From: Pseudomonas sp. UBA1879
GTDB lineage: Bacteria; Pseudomonadota; Gammaproteobacteria; Pseudomonadales; Pseudomonadaceae
NCBI RefSeq assembly: GCF_002338065.1
Contig: NZ_DDHJ01000014.1
Span: forward strand, 302,368 to 366,367
Direction of reading: 5' to 3'
Length of the DNA: 64,000 nucleotides
The notes beneath the pieces were generated by a model. It did not search any database. It was not told the origin of the DNA and saw only the letters and a list, made by a program, of their open reading frames with translations. The translations under genes were made by a program, and so were the position numbers. Positions 55,343 through 64,000 of this stretch are shown here, piece after piece. Positions within the stretch are counted from its first letter, which is position 1. Each line of letters opens with the position of its first letter.

Positions 55343-56836
55343 TCAAACTGCCAGCATGCGGCCTGTTTCTTCGAGGTTGAGGTGCCAACTGAGTGCATCA
55401 CGCAGCACGTGAGGGGTGTGGCCGCCGATGGCGCAGGCTCTGCGAAAATAATCATTCAACGCCTCGCGGTACGCGGGATGCACGCAGTTATCGATGATCA
55501 CGCGCGCTCGTTCCCGAGGCGCCAGACCGCGCAAATCGGCGAGCCCCTGCTCGGTGACGAGGATATCGACGTCGTGTTCAGTGTGATCGACGTGGCTCAC
55601 CATCGGCACCACGCTGGAGATCGCTCCACTCTTGGCAATAGACTTGGTGACGAATATGGCCAAGTGTGCGTTCCGCGCAAAGTCGCCTGACCCGCCGATG
55701 CCGTTCATCATCCGCGTGCCACCAACATGGGTGGAATTGACGTTGCCGTACAAATCGAACTCCAGTGCGGTGTTGATGCCGATGATTCCAAGCCGACGCA
55801 CCACCTCGGGATGATTGGAAATTTCTTGCGGGCGCAATAACAGTTTCGGTCTGTACTGCTCCAGGTTGTCGTAAACCGCATGGTGCTTGCGTTCGGAAAG
55901 GGTCATCGAGCAACCCGAAGCAAAATCCAGCTTGCCGGCCTCGAACAGATCGAATGTCGAGTCTTGTAACACCTCGGAGTACATCGCCATACCGTGGAAT
56001 GGCGAATCGATCAGCCCCGTCATCACCGCGTTGGCAATGGTGCCGACCCCCGCCTGTAGCGGCATCAACTGGTTTGTCAGGCGGCTCTGTCGCACTTCAT
56101 TCTTGAAGAATTCCACCAAGTGACCTGCGATAGCCTGCGTTTCGCTGTCGGCGGGCAGTACAGTCGAAGGTGAGTCGGCCTGATCGCTGAATACGATGCC
56201 GACAATCTTCGCCGGGTCAATCTTCACCGCTTGGCTACCGATTCGGCTGTCAGCCTTGAGCACCGGGATCGGCAGGCGTGTCGGGCGATAGGTCGGTATA
56301 TAGATGTCGTGCAAGCCTTCTAGCGCAAGAGGCTGCGCGACGTTGATTTCAATGATCACCTGCTCGGCGAGAATCGCGAAACTGGCCGAGTTGCCCACGG
56401 ACGAACTGAGCACCAAATGACCTTCTTCAGTGATTGCCACGCATTCGATGACAGCGATGTCCACCGGCTTGATCTGCCGATTGCGCAGCTGCTCGACAGT
56501 GTCTGACAGGTGCTGATCGATGAACATCACCGAACCATCGTTGATGGCCTTGCGCAGAGTGCTGTCGACCTGGAACGGCATGCGGCGGGACAGCACGCCT
56601 GCTTCGGTCAATTGCTTGTCGAGGTCATTGCCCAGGCTGGCGCCGGTCATCAGGCTGATCTTCAGCGGCGACGCCTTGGCGCGCTCGGCCAGGGCTTTGG
56701 GCACGGCCTTGGCTTCGCCGGCGCGGGTAAAGCCGCTCATGCCAACGGTCATGCCGTCCTTGATCAGGGAAGCGGCGTCGGCCGCGCTCATGACTTTGCT
56801 CAACAACGATGGCAGGCGAATACGTTCACGGTGCAT
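55343..56836 (-). CDS. Acetyl-CoA hydrolase/CoA transferase (Ach1/Cat1-type)
   Basis: 497-residue enzyme of the acetyl-CoA hydrolase family, which moves CoA between acetate and succinate or hydrolyses it. KPVDIAVIECVAITEEGHLVLSSSVG, the catalytic Glu in NTALEFDLYGNVNSTH, and GGSGDFARNAHLAIF are seen. Start at 56836. Acetate-derived CoA handling fits. Confidence 0.9.
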   Translation of the reverse strand: MHRERIRLPSLLSKVMSAADAASLIKDGMTVGMSGFTRAGEAKAVPKALAERAKASPLKISLMTGASLGNDLDKQLTEAGVLSRRMPFQVDSTLRKAINDGSVMFIDQHLSDTVEQLRNRQIKPVDIAVIECVAITEEGHLVLSSSVGNSASFAILAEQVIIEINVAQPLALEGLHDIYIPTYRPTRLPIPVLKADSRIGSQAVKIDPAKIVGIVFSDQADSPSTVLPADSETQAIAGHLVEFFKNEVRQSRLTNQLMPLQAGVGTIANAVMTGLIDSPFHGMAMYSEVLQDSTFDLFEAGKLDFASGCSMTLSERKHHAVYDNLEQYRPKLLLRPQEISNHPEVVRRLGIIGINTALEFDLYGNVNSTHVGGTRMMNGIGGSGDFARNAHLAIFVTKSIAKSGAISSVVPMVSHVDHTEHDVDILVTEQGLADLRGLAPRERARVIIDNCVHPAYREALNDYFRRACAIGGHTPHVLRDALSWHLNLEETGRMLAV

Positions 56837-56968
56837 GGTGTTCCTATCTCGAGACGAGGATCCGGGCGGTCAAGTCTAGAGCGTTGGGTTTTATGCGTCC
56901 CATGACTTAGGTCGTAGAGAAGGCTCTAAACGGCGGCTCCCAGCGTAAAACACTGTTACAGAAGGTGT

Positions 56969-57000
56969 AAAAAACCCCCGACCGATACACGCGTCGAGGG
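56969..57000 (-). terminator. pnt operon terminator
   Basis: Minus strand: CCCTCGAC / GTCGGGGG stem (one G-U pair), then six T. Lies just after pntB. Confidence 0.85.
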
Positions 57001-57024
57001 CTCGTTCAGCCGCAGGCCAGAGCC

Positions 57025-58470
57025 TTATTCGACGGCTTTCACCATGTCTTCGATGACCTTCTTCGCGTCACCGAACACCATCATGGTTTTGTCGAGGTAG
57101 AACAGTTCGTTGTCCAGCCCGGCATAGCCGCTGGCCATCGAGCGTTTGTTGACGATGATGGTTTTAGCCTTGAAGGCCTCCAGAATCGGCATGCCTGCGA
57201 TTGGCGATTTTGGATCGTTCTTCGCTGCCGGATTGACCACGTCGTTGGCGCCCAGCACCAGCACCACGTCGGCCTGGCCGAATTCGGAGTTGATGTCTTC
57301 CATCTCGAACACTTGGTCGTAAGGCACTTCGGCCTCGGCGAGCAACACGTTCATATGGCCTGGCATCCGACCGGCCACCGGGTGAATCGCATACTTCACG
57401 GTCACTCCCGCATGGGTCAGCTTCTCGGTCAGCTCTTTGAGGGCATGTTGGGCACGTGCTACCGCGAGGCCATAGCCCGGCACGATGATCACGGTGTCGG
57501 CGTTGGTCAGCAGGAAAGTCGCATCGTCGGCCGAGCCGGATTTCACCGGACGGGCCTCTTTCGTGCCACCGGTTGCGCCTGCATCTGCCGCGCCGCCGAA
57601 ACCGCCGCCGATCACGTTGAAGAACGAGCGGTTCATGGCTTTGCACATGATGTAGGAGAGAATCGCCCCCGACGAACCCACCAGCGAGCCGGCGATAATC
57701 AGCATTGAGTTGTTCAGCGAGAAGCCAATACCGGCCGCCGCCCAGCCCGAGTAGCTGTTGAGCATTGAGACGACGACCGGCATGTCTGCGCCGCCAATCG
57801 GGATAATCAGCAGCACGCCGATGACGAACGCCAGGATCAGCATCACGCTGAAGGCGAACAGGCTACCGGTGAACATGAATGTCAGTCCGAAAAACAGCGT
57901 AGCCAGACCAAGAATCAGGTTCAGCTTGTGCTGACCGGCGAACTGCACAGGCGCGCCTTGGAAGAGGCGGAACTTGTACTTGCCTGACAGCTTGCCGAAG
58001 GCGATGACCGAACCCGAAAAGGTGATCGCACCGATGGCGGCACCGAGGAACAGCTCCAGACGGTTACCGGTCGGGATCGACTCGCCCAGATGCGCAACGA
58101 TGCCCAGGGATTGAGGCTCGACGACGGCCGCGATGGCAATGAACACCGCTGCCAGACCGATCATGCTGTGCATGAAGGCCACTAGCTCCGGCATCTTGGT
58201 CATTTCAACGCGCTTGGCCATGATCGAACCGGCGGTGCCGCCGACCAGCAAGCCCACGATGATGTAACCGATGCCTGCGCTGGCGCCGTCGGTGGACAAC
58301 GCCGCCAGCTTGAACACCAGGCCGATGGTGGTCAGTACTGCCAGCCCCATGCCGAGCATACCGAACAGGTTGCCACGGCGGGATGTGGTCGGGTGCGACA
58401 GGCCTTTAAGCGCCTGGATGAAACAGATCGCCGAGACAAGGTACAACAGGGTGACAAGGTTCATGCTCAT
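57025..58470 (-). CDS. pntB: NAD(P) transhydrogenase subunit beta
   Basis: 481-residue membrane subunit. Helices fill residues 1-270. The NADP-binding domain III lies at about 310-481, with IIVPGYGLAVARAQHAL, HPVAGRMPGHMNVLLAEA and VLVLGANDVVNPAA. It uses the proton gradient to reduce NADP with NADH. ATG overlaps the pntAb stop by one base. Confidence 0.95.
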   Translation of the reverse strand: MSMNLVTLLYLVSAICFIQALKGLSHPTTSRRGNLFGMLGMGLAVLTTIGLVFKLAALSTDGASAGIGYIIVGLLVGGTAGSIMAKRVEMTKMPELVAFMHSMIGLAAVFIAIAAVVEPQSLGIVAHLGESIPTGNRLELFLGAAIGAITFSGSVIAFGKLSGKYKFRLFQGAPVQFAGQHKLNLILGLATLFFGLTFMFTGSLFAFSVMLILAFVIGVLLIIPIGGADMPVVVSMLNSYSGWAAAGIGFSLNNSMLIIAGSLVGSSGAILSYIMCKAMNRSFFNVIGGGFGGAADAGATGGTKEARPVKSGSADDATFLLTNADTVIIVPGYGLAVARAQHALKELTEKLTHAGVTVKYAIHPVAGRMPGHMNVLLAEAEVPYDQVFEMEDINSEFGQADVVLVLGANDVVNPAAKNDPKSPIAGMPILEAFKAKTIIVNKRSMASGYAGLDNELFYLDKTMMVFGDAKKVIEDMVKAVE

Positions 58471-58793
58471 TACTTGGCATCCTCAACTTTGTTCTTCGGA
58501 GCCTTTTTCTTGAACATTTCCAGCATGCGGCGGGTGACCAGAAAGCCGCCGAACACATTAACGGCGGCCAGTGCCACCGCCAGTGTGCCCATGGTCTTGC
58601 CCAGCGGAGTGACGGTCAGTGCGGCAGCGAGCATGGCGCCGACGATGACGATCGCCGAAATGGCGTTGGTTACGGCCATCAGAGGGGTATGTAGCGCAGG
58701 GGTGACGTTCCAGACCACGTGGTAGCCGACGTAGATCGCCAGCACGAAGATGATCAGGTTATAGACGCCGTGAGAGATCAGCATGTCTTCCAT
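58470..58793 (-). CDS. pntAb: NAD(P) transhydrogenase alpha subunit, membrane part
   Basis: 107 residues with three to four helices (LIIFVLAIYVGYHVVWNV...). The PntA protein is split in two in Pseudomonas, and this is the membrane half. Start at 58793 (MEDMLISHG); overlaps pntB by one base. Confidence 0.94.
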   Translation of the reverse strand: MEDMLISHGVYNLIIFVLAIYVGYHVVWNVTPALHTPLMAVTNAISAIVIVGAMLAAALTVTPLGKTMGTLAVALAAVNVFGGFLVTRRMLEMFKKKAPKNKVEDAK

Positions 58794-58804
58794 TGTTTTT
58801 ATCC

Positions 58805-59926
58805 TCAGCCGTTCTTGCGGACGATCTGGCCGTCGCGGCACATCAGGCACGCGGCGACAATGTCGTCTTCGAGGTTGATCTCGAACTGGCCTTCCTTGGT
58901 GAAGACCAGCTTCAGGAAATCCAGCAGGTTGCGTGCATAAAGAGCAGACGCGTCAGCCGCCACCATTGCCGGCAGGTTGGTGTGGCCAACGATGGTCACG
59001 CCGTGTTCGATCACCACCTGATCCGCCACGGTCAACGGGCAGTTGCCGCCCTGAGCTGCCGCGAGGTCGATGACCACCGAACCTGGCTTCATCTGCGAGA
59101 CCGTTTCTGCGCTTAACAGCACTGGCGCCTTGCGGCCTGGAATCAGCGCTGTGGTGATCACGATATCTGCCTGTTTAGCGCGTTCATGGACGGCCACGGC
59201 CTGGCGCTGCATCCAGCTGGCCGGCATCGGACGTGCGTAACCGCCCACGCCGACCGCCGCTTCGCGCTCTTCATCAGTCTCGTAAGGCACGTCGACGAAC
59301 TTGGCACCGAGGGACTCGATCTGTTCTTTTACCGCAGGGCGAACGTCGGACGCCTCGATCACTGCACCTAGACGCTTGGCTGTGGCGATTGCCTGCAAGC
59401 CCGCTACTCCCGCGCCGAGGATCAGCACGCGAGCAGCTTTTACGGTACCGGCAGCGGTCATCAGCATCGGCATGAAGCGCGGATAATGGTGGGCGGCCAG
59501 AAGCACCGATTTGTAACCGGCAATGTTGGCTTGAGAAGACAGCACATCAAGACTTTGCGCACGGGAAGTGCGCGGTGCCGCTTCAAGGGCGAAGGCGGTG
59601 ATCCCGCGATCGGCCATCTTGGCGATGATCTCGTTGTTGAAGGGATTGAGCATCCCAACGATGACGGTCCCGCTTTTGATCAGAGCCAGCTCGCTGTCGC
59701 TGGGCGCGACGACCTTGAGGATCAGCTCGGCGCCGAAGACATCGGCAGCGCTGCCAATCGATGCTCCGGCGGTTTCATAGGCACTGTCCGTGACGCTGGC
59801 GGTAATGCCGGCACCTGACTGGACGGTAACCGTGTGGCCTTGGCCAATGAGCTTCTTGATGGTTTCCGGAGTTGCAGCAACCCGAGTTTCACCGGACTGG
59901 GTTTCTAGAGGGACTCCAATGTGCAC
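58805..59926 (-). CDS. pntAa: NAD(P) transhydrogenase alpha subunit, NAD-binding part
   Basis: 373-residue cytoplasmic domain I. MHIGVPLETQSGETRVAATPETI and the Rossmann motif VLILGAGVAGLQAIATAKRLGA are clear. First of the three pnt genes. Ends 11 bases before pntAb. Confidence 0.96.
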   Translation of the reverse strand: MHIGVPLETQSGETRVAATPETIKKLIGQGHTVTVQSGAGITASVTDSAYETAGASIGSAADVFGAELILKVVAPSDSELALIKSGTVIVGMLNPFNNEIIAKMADRGITAFALEAAPRTSRAQSLDVLSSQANIAGYKSVLLAAHHYPRFMPMLMTAAGTVKAARVLILGAGVAGLQAIATAKRLGAVIEASDVRPAVKEQIESLGAKFVDVPYETDEEREAAVGVGGYARPMPASWMQRQAVAVHERAKQADIVITTALIPGRKAPVLLSAETVSQMKPGSVVIDLAAAQGGNCPLTVADQVVIEHGVTIVGHTNLPAMVAADASALYARNLLDFLKLVFTKEGQFEINLEDDIVAACLMCRDGQIVRKNG

Positions 59927-60363
59927 GTCAAATCTCCTGCGTGATCTTTTTATCTTTTGAAAATAGGCCAGGGCGCTACGGATGGCGCATCTGGGGCAGC
60001 GATCACCACGTCCCCGCTAGACAAGACGGGGGCGCGGCATTTTGCAGGTGGAATTCTGAGGCATCAAGGAATTCTGTAACGTGACGTGTGATTAACTACA
60101 AGTCAGCCTGTGACCCTTTGACGCAACAAATCGCTGCAAGGCTTATAGATAAAGGCTTTCAGCGCATAATGCAGGATTTTTGGGTTTTACCTAAATCATC
60201 GTAGAAGAGAGCCATAACTACGCTGTAAGCCACGCGCTTTACCGCTTTCGGCCTGTTTTGGATATAGAACGGAAGTGTTTCTTAAATGCGACATTCAGAG
60301 ATATCTGTAGCGCTTTTATTTACCTGACTACAGGGTCAATAAAGGTTTGAGGTGGTCGCAGTA
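59927..60363. other. Intergenic region, pntAa to gcdR
   Basis: 437 bases, AT-richer than its surroundings near 60120-60360. It should hold the pnt promoter. No gene or clear hairpin found. Confidence 0.5.
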
Positions 60364-61260
60364 TCACGGCATTGCGTAAGTTTCAGCCTGGTTGACGAGC
60401 CAGTCACGAAACGCTTTCAAAGATGCGGACTCGACTTTTCTCTCGGGAATCATCAGGTAATAGGCCTTCAGGCTCGCCAAGGCATGAGTGTTGGCGACGA
60501 CCAGTCGTTTTTCCTCGAGCTCTCGCTGTATCAAAAAGGGTGGGATCAGCGCGACGCCCATGTCGTGCATGGCGGCTTGAGCAAGCATGGAGAACAGTTC
60601 GTATCGCGCGCCTGTCATGTCACGCGCGACGTTCATGTCCATTGACCCGAACCACTGACGCCACGCATAGGGACGCGTGGTTTGTTGCAGCAACGGCATT
60701 CCGGATAGTTCATGAGCGCTGAGTTGGGGTTTATTGCCCAGCAGGGTTGGACTACAAACCGGCATGGGGTTTTCGCTCATCAGGCGGTGAGATTCCGTAC
60801 CTGACCAGTCCGCATCGCCAAAATAGATAGCGCCATCGAAATCAGTATCTGCAAATAGGAAGGGTCGGGTCCGGTTGGTCAGATTGATCGTCACGTCCGG
60901 ATTTTTTTGCTGAAAGTCTTTCAGGCGCGGCAGCAACCACTGAGTGCCGAATGTGGGTACCACAGCCAGTTCGATCACGTTCGCGCCCTGATGACCCATG
61001 ACGGATAGGGTGTCCCGCTCCACGGCATCTAGCTGAGTAGCCACGCGGCGGCTATAGGAAAGGCCCGCTTCTGTCAGCTTCACACCCCTGCGCGAACGTC
61101 GGAAGAGCTCCACATTCAAGAATTCTTCGAGGCTGCCAATTTGTCGGCAAATCGCGCTTTGGGTGAGGGAAAGTTCGTCAGCAGCCTTGGTAAAGCTTTG
61201 GTGGCGAGCTGCAGCCTCGAAGCTGACCAGTGCGGCAGTGCTTGGGATTTTTCGGCGCAT
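60364..61260 (-). CDS. gcdR: LysR regulator of glutarate catabolism (GcdR-type)
   Basis: 298-residue LysR protein. N-terminal HTH: ALVSFEAAARHQSFTKAADELSLTQSAICRQIGSLEE. Substrate domain follows to the end. It diverges from gcdH, the usual layout for its target. ATG at 61260 (MRRKIPSTAAL); a GTG at 61275 adds five residues. Confidence 0.87.
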   Translation of the reverse strand: MRRKIPSTAALVSFEAAARHQSFTKAADELSLTQSAICRQIGSLEEFLNVELFRRSRRGVKLTEAGLSYSRRVATQLDAVERDTLSVMGHQGANVIELAVVPTFGTQWLLPRLKDFQQKNPDVTINLTNRTRPFLFADTDFDGAIYFGDADWSGTESHRLMSENPMPVCSPTLLGNKPQLSAHELSGMPLLQQTTRPYAWRQWFGSMDMNVARDMTGARYELFSMLAQAAMHDMGVALIPPFLIQRELEEKRLVVANTHALASLKAYYLMIPERKVESASLKAFRDWLVNQAETYAMP

Positions 61261-61434
61261 GTACCTGAATCTCACTCATCAGCAGGAAGTACGGCCTTTT
61301 GAGCCATTTCGAAGTGAGAAATTAGCACAACAGTATGCGAAATCGTCGTTTGTCCAACCGTGTATTCGGGCCTAGGATCAATCCACGACTTTTCTCGGCA
61401 TTGTCCGGGACCATCATTTAGTAAGGAGAAAGTC

Positions 61435-62616
61435 ATGGGCGGTAAGGCAAGCTTTAACTGGATCGATCCACTCTTGCTGGATCAGCAGCTCACTGAAGAG
61501 GAGCGCATGGTTCGCGACAGTGCCGAGCAATTCGCCCAAGGCAAGCTCGCTCCGCGGGTGCTTGAAGCGTTTCGACATGAGCAGACCGATCCTGCGATTT
61601 TTCGCGAAATGGGCGAGGTTGGTCTGCTAGGCGCTACCATCCCTGAGCAGTACGGCGGTAGCGGCCTGAATTACGTGTGCTACGGCCTGATCGCGCGTGA
61701 GGTGGAGCGCGTAGACTCCGGCTATCGCTCAATGATGAGCGTGCAGTCTTCACTGGTGATGGTGCCGATCAACGAGTTCGGTACTGAAGCGCAGAAACAG
61801 AAATACCTGCCGAAACTGGCGTCCGGCGAGTGGATCGGTTGCTTCGGCTTGACTGAACCTAATCACGGTTCCGATCCGGGCGCGATGATCACCCGCGCCA
61901 GGAAGGTCGACGGTGGCTATCGCCTGACCGGCAGCAAGATGTGGATCACCAACAGCCCGATCGCCGACGTGTTCGTGGTCTGGGGTAAAGACGATGCCGG
62001 CGATATTCGCGGGTTCGTGTTGGAAAAAGGCTGGCAAGGCCTGAGTGCTCCGGCAATACATGGCAAGGTCGGTCTGCGCGCCTCCATCACGGGCGAGATC
62101 GTCATGGACAACGTGTTCGTCCCCGAAGAAAACATCTTCCCGGACGTGCGCGGCCTCAAAGGCCCGTTCACCTGCCTCAACTCTGCGCGTTATGGGATTT
62201 CTTGGGGGGCGTTGGGCGCGGCCGAGTTTTGCTGGCACACGGCGCGCCATTACACGCTGGATCGCCAACAGTTCGGACGCCCATTGGCCGCCAATCAGCT
62301 GATACAAAAAAAGCTGGCGGACATGCAGACTGAAATCACGCTGGCCTTACAGGGCTGTCTGCGTCTTGGGCGTATGAAAGATGAAGGCACCGCAGCGGTG
62401 GAAATCACCTCGATCATGAAGCGCAACTCGTGCGGCAAATCCCTCGACATCGCGCGAATGGCTCGGGACATGCTCGGTGGAAATGGCATCTCTGACGAGT
62501 TCGGTATTGCTCGTCATTTGGTGAACCTGGAAGTGGTAAACACTTATGAAGGGACACACGACGTGCATGCGCTGATTCTCGGCCGTGCGCAGACCGGCAT
62601 CCAGGCGTTTTATTGA
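61435..62616 (+). CDS. gcdH: Glutaryl-CoA dehydrogenase
   Basis: 393-residue flavin acyl-CoA dehydrogenase that makes crotonyl-CoA from glutaryl-CoA. MSVQSSLVMVPINEFGT, GLTEPNHGSDPGAMITRAR and the catalytic Glu in NTYEGTHDVHALILGR are present. AAGGAG precedes the ATG at 61435. Lysine and 5-aminovalerate breakdown end here. Confidence 0.95.
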   Translation: MGGKASFNWIDPLLLDQQLTEEERMVRDSAEQFAQGKLAPRVLEAFRHEQTDPAIFREMGEVGLLGATIPEQYGGSGLNYVCYGLIAREVERVDSGYRSMMSVQSSLVMVPINEFGTEAQKQKYLPKLASGEWIGCFGLTEPNHGSDPGAMITRARKVDGGYRLTGSKMWITNSPIADVFVVWGKDDAGDIRGFVLEKGWQGLSAPAIHGKVGLRASITGEIVMDNVFVPEENIFPDVRGLKGPFTCLNSARYGISWGALGAAEFCWHTARHYTLDRQQFGRPLAANQLIQKKLADMQTEITLALQGCLRLGRMKDEGTAAVEITSIMKRNSCGKSLDIARMARDMLGGNGISDEFGIARHLVNLEVVNTYEGTHDVHALILGRAQTGIQAFY

Positions 62617-62626
62617 GGAGTCTGCC

Positions 62627-63847
62627 ATGGGCGCTCTATCGCATTTGCGGGTGCTGGATTTATCACGGGTGTTGGCGGGACCCTGGGCAGGCCAGATTCT
62701 TGCCGACCTGGGCGCCGATGTGATCAAGATCGAGCGACCCGGTAACGGCGATGACACGCGCGCTTGGGGGCCTCCTTTCCTGAAGGACCCAAGGGGCGAG
62801 AATACGTCCGAGGCCGCTTATTACCTATCGGCGAACCGGAACAAGCAGTCTGTCACAATTGACTTCACCCGACCTGAAGGTCAGAAGCTGGTGCGTGAGC
62901 TGGCGGCGAAATCCGACATCGTGATCGAGAATTTCAAGGTGGGTGGGCTCAAGTCGTATGGCTTGGACTACGCATCGTTACAGACCGAGAACCCAAGACT
63001 TATTTATTGCTCGATCACTGGCTTCGGCCAGACCGGACCCTATGCGAAGCGCGCGGGTTACGACTTCATGATTCAGGGGCTGGGTGGGCTGATGAGCCTG
63101 ACCGGCCGACCTGAGGGGGACGAAGGCGCCGGGCCCGTGAAAGTGGGGGTCGCCCTGACCGATATTCTGACTGGGCTGTACTCGACGTCTGCGATCCTTG
63201 CTGCTCTCGCCCATCGAGATCAAGGCGGGGTGGGTCAGCACATTGATATGGCGTTGCTGGATGTGCAGGTGGCGTGTCTGGCGAACCAAGCCATGAACTA
63301 CCTGACTACAGGCACACCGCCTCGTCGTTTAGGGAATGCGCACCCGAACATCGTGCCGTATCAGGATTTCCCCACCGCTGATGGCGACTTCATTCTTACC
63401 GTAGGAAACGACAGCCAGTTTCGTAAGTTCGCCGAGGTGGCGGGTCAGCCGCATTGGGCTGACGATCTGCGTTTCGCCACGAATAAACAGCGTGTAGCGC
63501 ACCGTGCCGAGCTGATTCCGCTGATTCGCCAGGCGACAGTGTTCAAGACGACTGCTGAATGGGTGGCTGCGCTTGAGCAAGCTGGGGTTCCGTGTGGACC
63601 TATCAACGATGTAGCTCGGGTGTTTAACGATCCCCAGGTTCAGGCGCGGGGCCTGAGGATTGATCTGCCTCATGCACTAGGCGGAACGGTGCCCCAGGTC
63701 GCCAGCCCTATTCGGCTTTCGGGGACGCCCGTTGAGTATCGCCACGCGCCGCCCTTGCTGGGCGAACACACATCGGAGGTTCTGACTAAGGTATTAGGGC
63801 TTTCGAACGAGGCAGTTATCGCATTGCGCGAGGCTGGCGTTTTGTAG
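62627..63847 (+). CDS. gcdG: Class III CoA transferase, likely succinyl-CoA:glutarate (GcdG-type)
   Basis: 406-residue CaiB/BaiF transferase. MGALSHLRVLDLSRVLAGPWAGQ starts it and the catalytic Asp is in GQHIDMALLDVQ. It is 10 bases after gcdH, so it should supply glutaryl-CoA for it. Confidence 0.9.
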   Translation: MGALSHLRVLDLSRVLAGPWAGQILADLGADVIKIERPGNGDDTRAWGPPFLKDPRGENTSEAAYYLSANRNKQSVTIDFTRPEGQKLVRELAAKSDIVIENFKVGGLKSYGLDYASLQTENPRLIYCSITGFGQTGPYAKRAGYDFMIQGLGGLMSLTGRPEGDEGAGPVKVGVALTDILTGLYSTSAILAALAHRDQGGVGQHIDMALLDVQVACLANQAMNYLTTGTPPRRLGNAHPNIVPYQDFPTADGDFILTVGNDSQFRKFAEVAGQPHWADDLRFATNKQRVAHRAELIPLIRQATVFKTTAEWVAALEQAGVPCGPINDVARVFNDPQVQARGLRIDLPHALGGTVPQVASPIRLSGTPVEYRHAPPLLGEHTSEVLTKVLGLSNEAVIALREAGVL

Positions 63848-63967
63848 GCGGCTTTCTGTGGTTGTGTCGGGAGCGGCTGCCCTACTTAATGCCGCTCTAT
63901 ATAAACAGAGGAAACCTACTGATTTACCTCATATTTCGCTGTTCTGACACAAATTTGAAATTAAGGG

Positions 63968-63995
63968 TTGACGCCCCTTCGAATGTCTCTATAAT
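63968..63995 (+). promoter_or_regulatory. Strong sigma-70 promoter, stable-RNA type
   Basis: TTGACG at 63968-63973, a 16-base spacer and TATAAT at 63990-63995, followed by TCGCC. The near-consensus boxes and GC-rich discriminator are typical of rRNA/tRNA promoters. An rRNA or tRNA operon probably starts just beyond the window. Confidence 0.65.
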
Positions 63996-64000
63996 TCGCC

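Overview
The window looks like chromosomal DNA of a fluorescent or syringae-type Pseudomonas. It is GC-rich and densely coded on both strands. Much of the gene order matches Pseudomonas loci I know from memory: metNIQ, znuBC-zur-znuA, thrB-polA-ersA-engB-cc4-dsbA, kinB/algB, pntAa-pntAb-pntB and gcdR-gcdH-gcdG. Inverted REP pairs of the Pseudomonas type (gtgggagtgagcttgctc and variants) sit in many gene gaps. I saw no prophage, insertion sequence, CRISPR array or tRNA. All family and synteny statements come from reading motifs and from memory; no searches were run.

Layout. 1-8.0 kb: the end of prlC, a zinc-ribbon protein, a secreted tyrosine/dual-specificity phosphatase, a radical-SAM protein behind a LexA box, carbonic anhydrase plus a SulP transporter, a conserved hypothetical protein and a lone SCO copper chaperone. 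The aa3 oxidase genes that flank this chaperone in P. aeruginosa are absent. 8.0-17.2 kb: metNIQ, catalase HPII (katE), a lipoprotein and the zinc-uptake locus with a Zur-box candidate. 17.4-23.1 kb: thrB, a small DUF2782 protein, polA, a vapBC toxin-antitoxin pair, a locus for the small RNA ErsA with an AlgU-type promoter, and engB. 23.2-34 kb: cytochrome c4, dsbA, a nuclease-family protein, a diguanylate cyclase, a cell-wall amidase, a disulfide-type (CSS) EAL phosphodiesterase, and the alginate regulators kinB and algB.

34-55 kb: envelope and stress genes (BON protein; a sigma-54 promoter ahead of a small membrane protein, DUF1328 and an Ivy-type lysozyme inhibitor), gltP, an SpmA/SpmB fusion, a five-gene MCE/Mla-type lipid-transport operon, a membrane-anchored M16 peptidase, Na/Pi symporter, TerC, a CitMHS transporter, a GFA protein, and an operon of three DUF2388 paralogues coupled to a predicted two-domain secreted hydrolase. 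55-64 kb: acetyl-CoA hydrolase/transferase, the three transhydrogenase genes, and the glutarate-catabolism set. The window ends on a strong stable-RNA type promoter.

Two points stand out. First, DNA polymerase I has lost the carboxylates of its 3'-5' proofreading site (equivalents of E. coli D355, E357, D424 and D501 read V, Q, A and E), while its polymerase and 5'-nuclease residues are intact. Second, the DUF2388 x3 plus DUF4105-type hydrolase operon is a translationally coupled secreted system of unknown role.
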